Shown: piece after piece, positions 62,506-62,512 of the stretch
Layout: the number at the start of each line of letters is the position of its first letter
Position numbering within the stretch: position 1 is the stretch's first letter
From: Alkalibacterium kapii
GTDB lineage: Bacteria; Bacillota; Bacilli; Lactobacillales; Carnobacteriaceae_A
Direction: 5' to 3'
Assembly (NCBI RefSeq): GCF_007988865.1
Contig: NZ_BJUY01000010.1
Location: forward strand, 1 to 62,512
DNA: 62,512 nucleotides
Made by a program: the position numbers and the translations under genes
The notes under the pieces: generated by a model
Databases searched by the model: none
What the model was told of the DNA's origin: nothing
What the model saw: the letters and a program-made list of their open reading frames with translations, nothing else

Positions 62506-62512
62506 ATAATAA

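Overview
The window is a chromosomal stretch of a low-GC Gram-positive bacterium. Most intrinsic terminators carry U-tracts, Shine-Dalgarno sites are strong AGGAGG types, and pheST and metNIQ are preceded by T-box leaders. A PTS(Man) operon is driven by sigma-54 and LevR, and crtM/crtN encode a C30 carotenoid pathway. Together these suggest Lactobacillales, most likely a Carnobacteriaceae-type lactic acid bacterium. That placement is inference from gene content; no 16S or ribosomal protein gene is present.

Layout. 1-0.3 kb: the start of an ISLre2-like transposase gene cut by the window edge. 0.4-8 kb: housekeeping genes on the minus strand (mutS2, cvpA-zapA, pheST under a T-box, a YodB-like HxlR regulator). 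8-18 kb: mgtE behind a long structured leader, a small lipoprotein, an HD protein, a TrmH methyltransferase, a coiled-coil M23 peptidoglycan hydrolase, two acetyltransferases (one frameshifted) and an M3 oligopeptidase. 18-26 kb: a sigma-54 module made of rpoN, a four-gene mannose-family PTS operon with a near-consensus -24/-12 promoter, and its activator levR. 26-31 kb: two paralogous acidic lipoproteins and crtMN. 31-32 kb: an internally deleted insertion sequence with intact 14-bp ends.

32-43.6 kb: one long minus-strand cluster encoding an SDR ketoreductase, an alpha/beta hydrolase, a FabH-like condensing enzyme with an altered active site, a complete Liv-type ABC importer, a CoA-transferase, a second hydrolase, a TetR regulator and a thiolase. 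Its single promoter has two cre-like boxes and a 30-bp palindrome. It reads as an uptake and CoA-dependent catabolic route for an unidentified hydroxy- or keto-acid or ester, and it is the most interesting gene system here.

43.8-62.5 kb: metNIQ under a T-box, cutC, an amino-acid permease, a metallophosphoesterase, a CBS protein, small proteins, a DUF2975/XRE pair, an MBL-fold hydrolase, a polyprenyl-phosphate glycosylation trio (GT2-GtrA-YfhO), an FMN reductase with a divergent TetR, and a GltS-like symporter that starts at the window end.

A second theme is non-coding. Three intergenic regions (about 19.25-19.45, 52.63-53.12 and 55.05-55.20 kb) hold tandem hairpin-forming repeats. Their sequences are unrelated, but the repeat period is the same in all three, about 50-52 bp. 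No rRNA, tRNA or CRISPR locus was recognised. All coordinates and motifs come from reading the sequence; family names come from recognised motifs and not from database searches.
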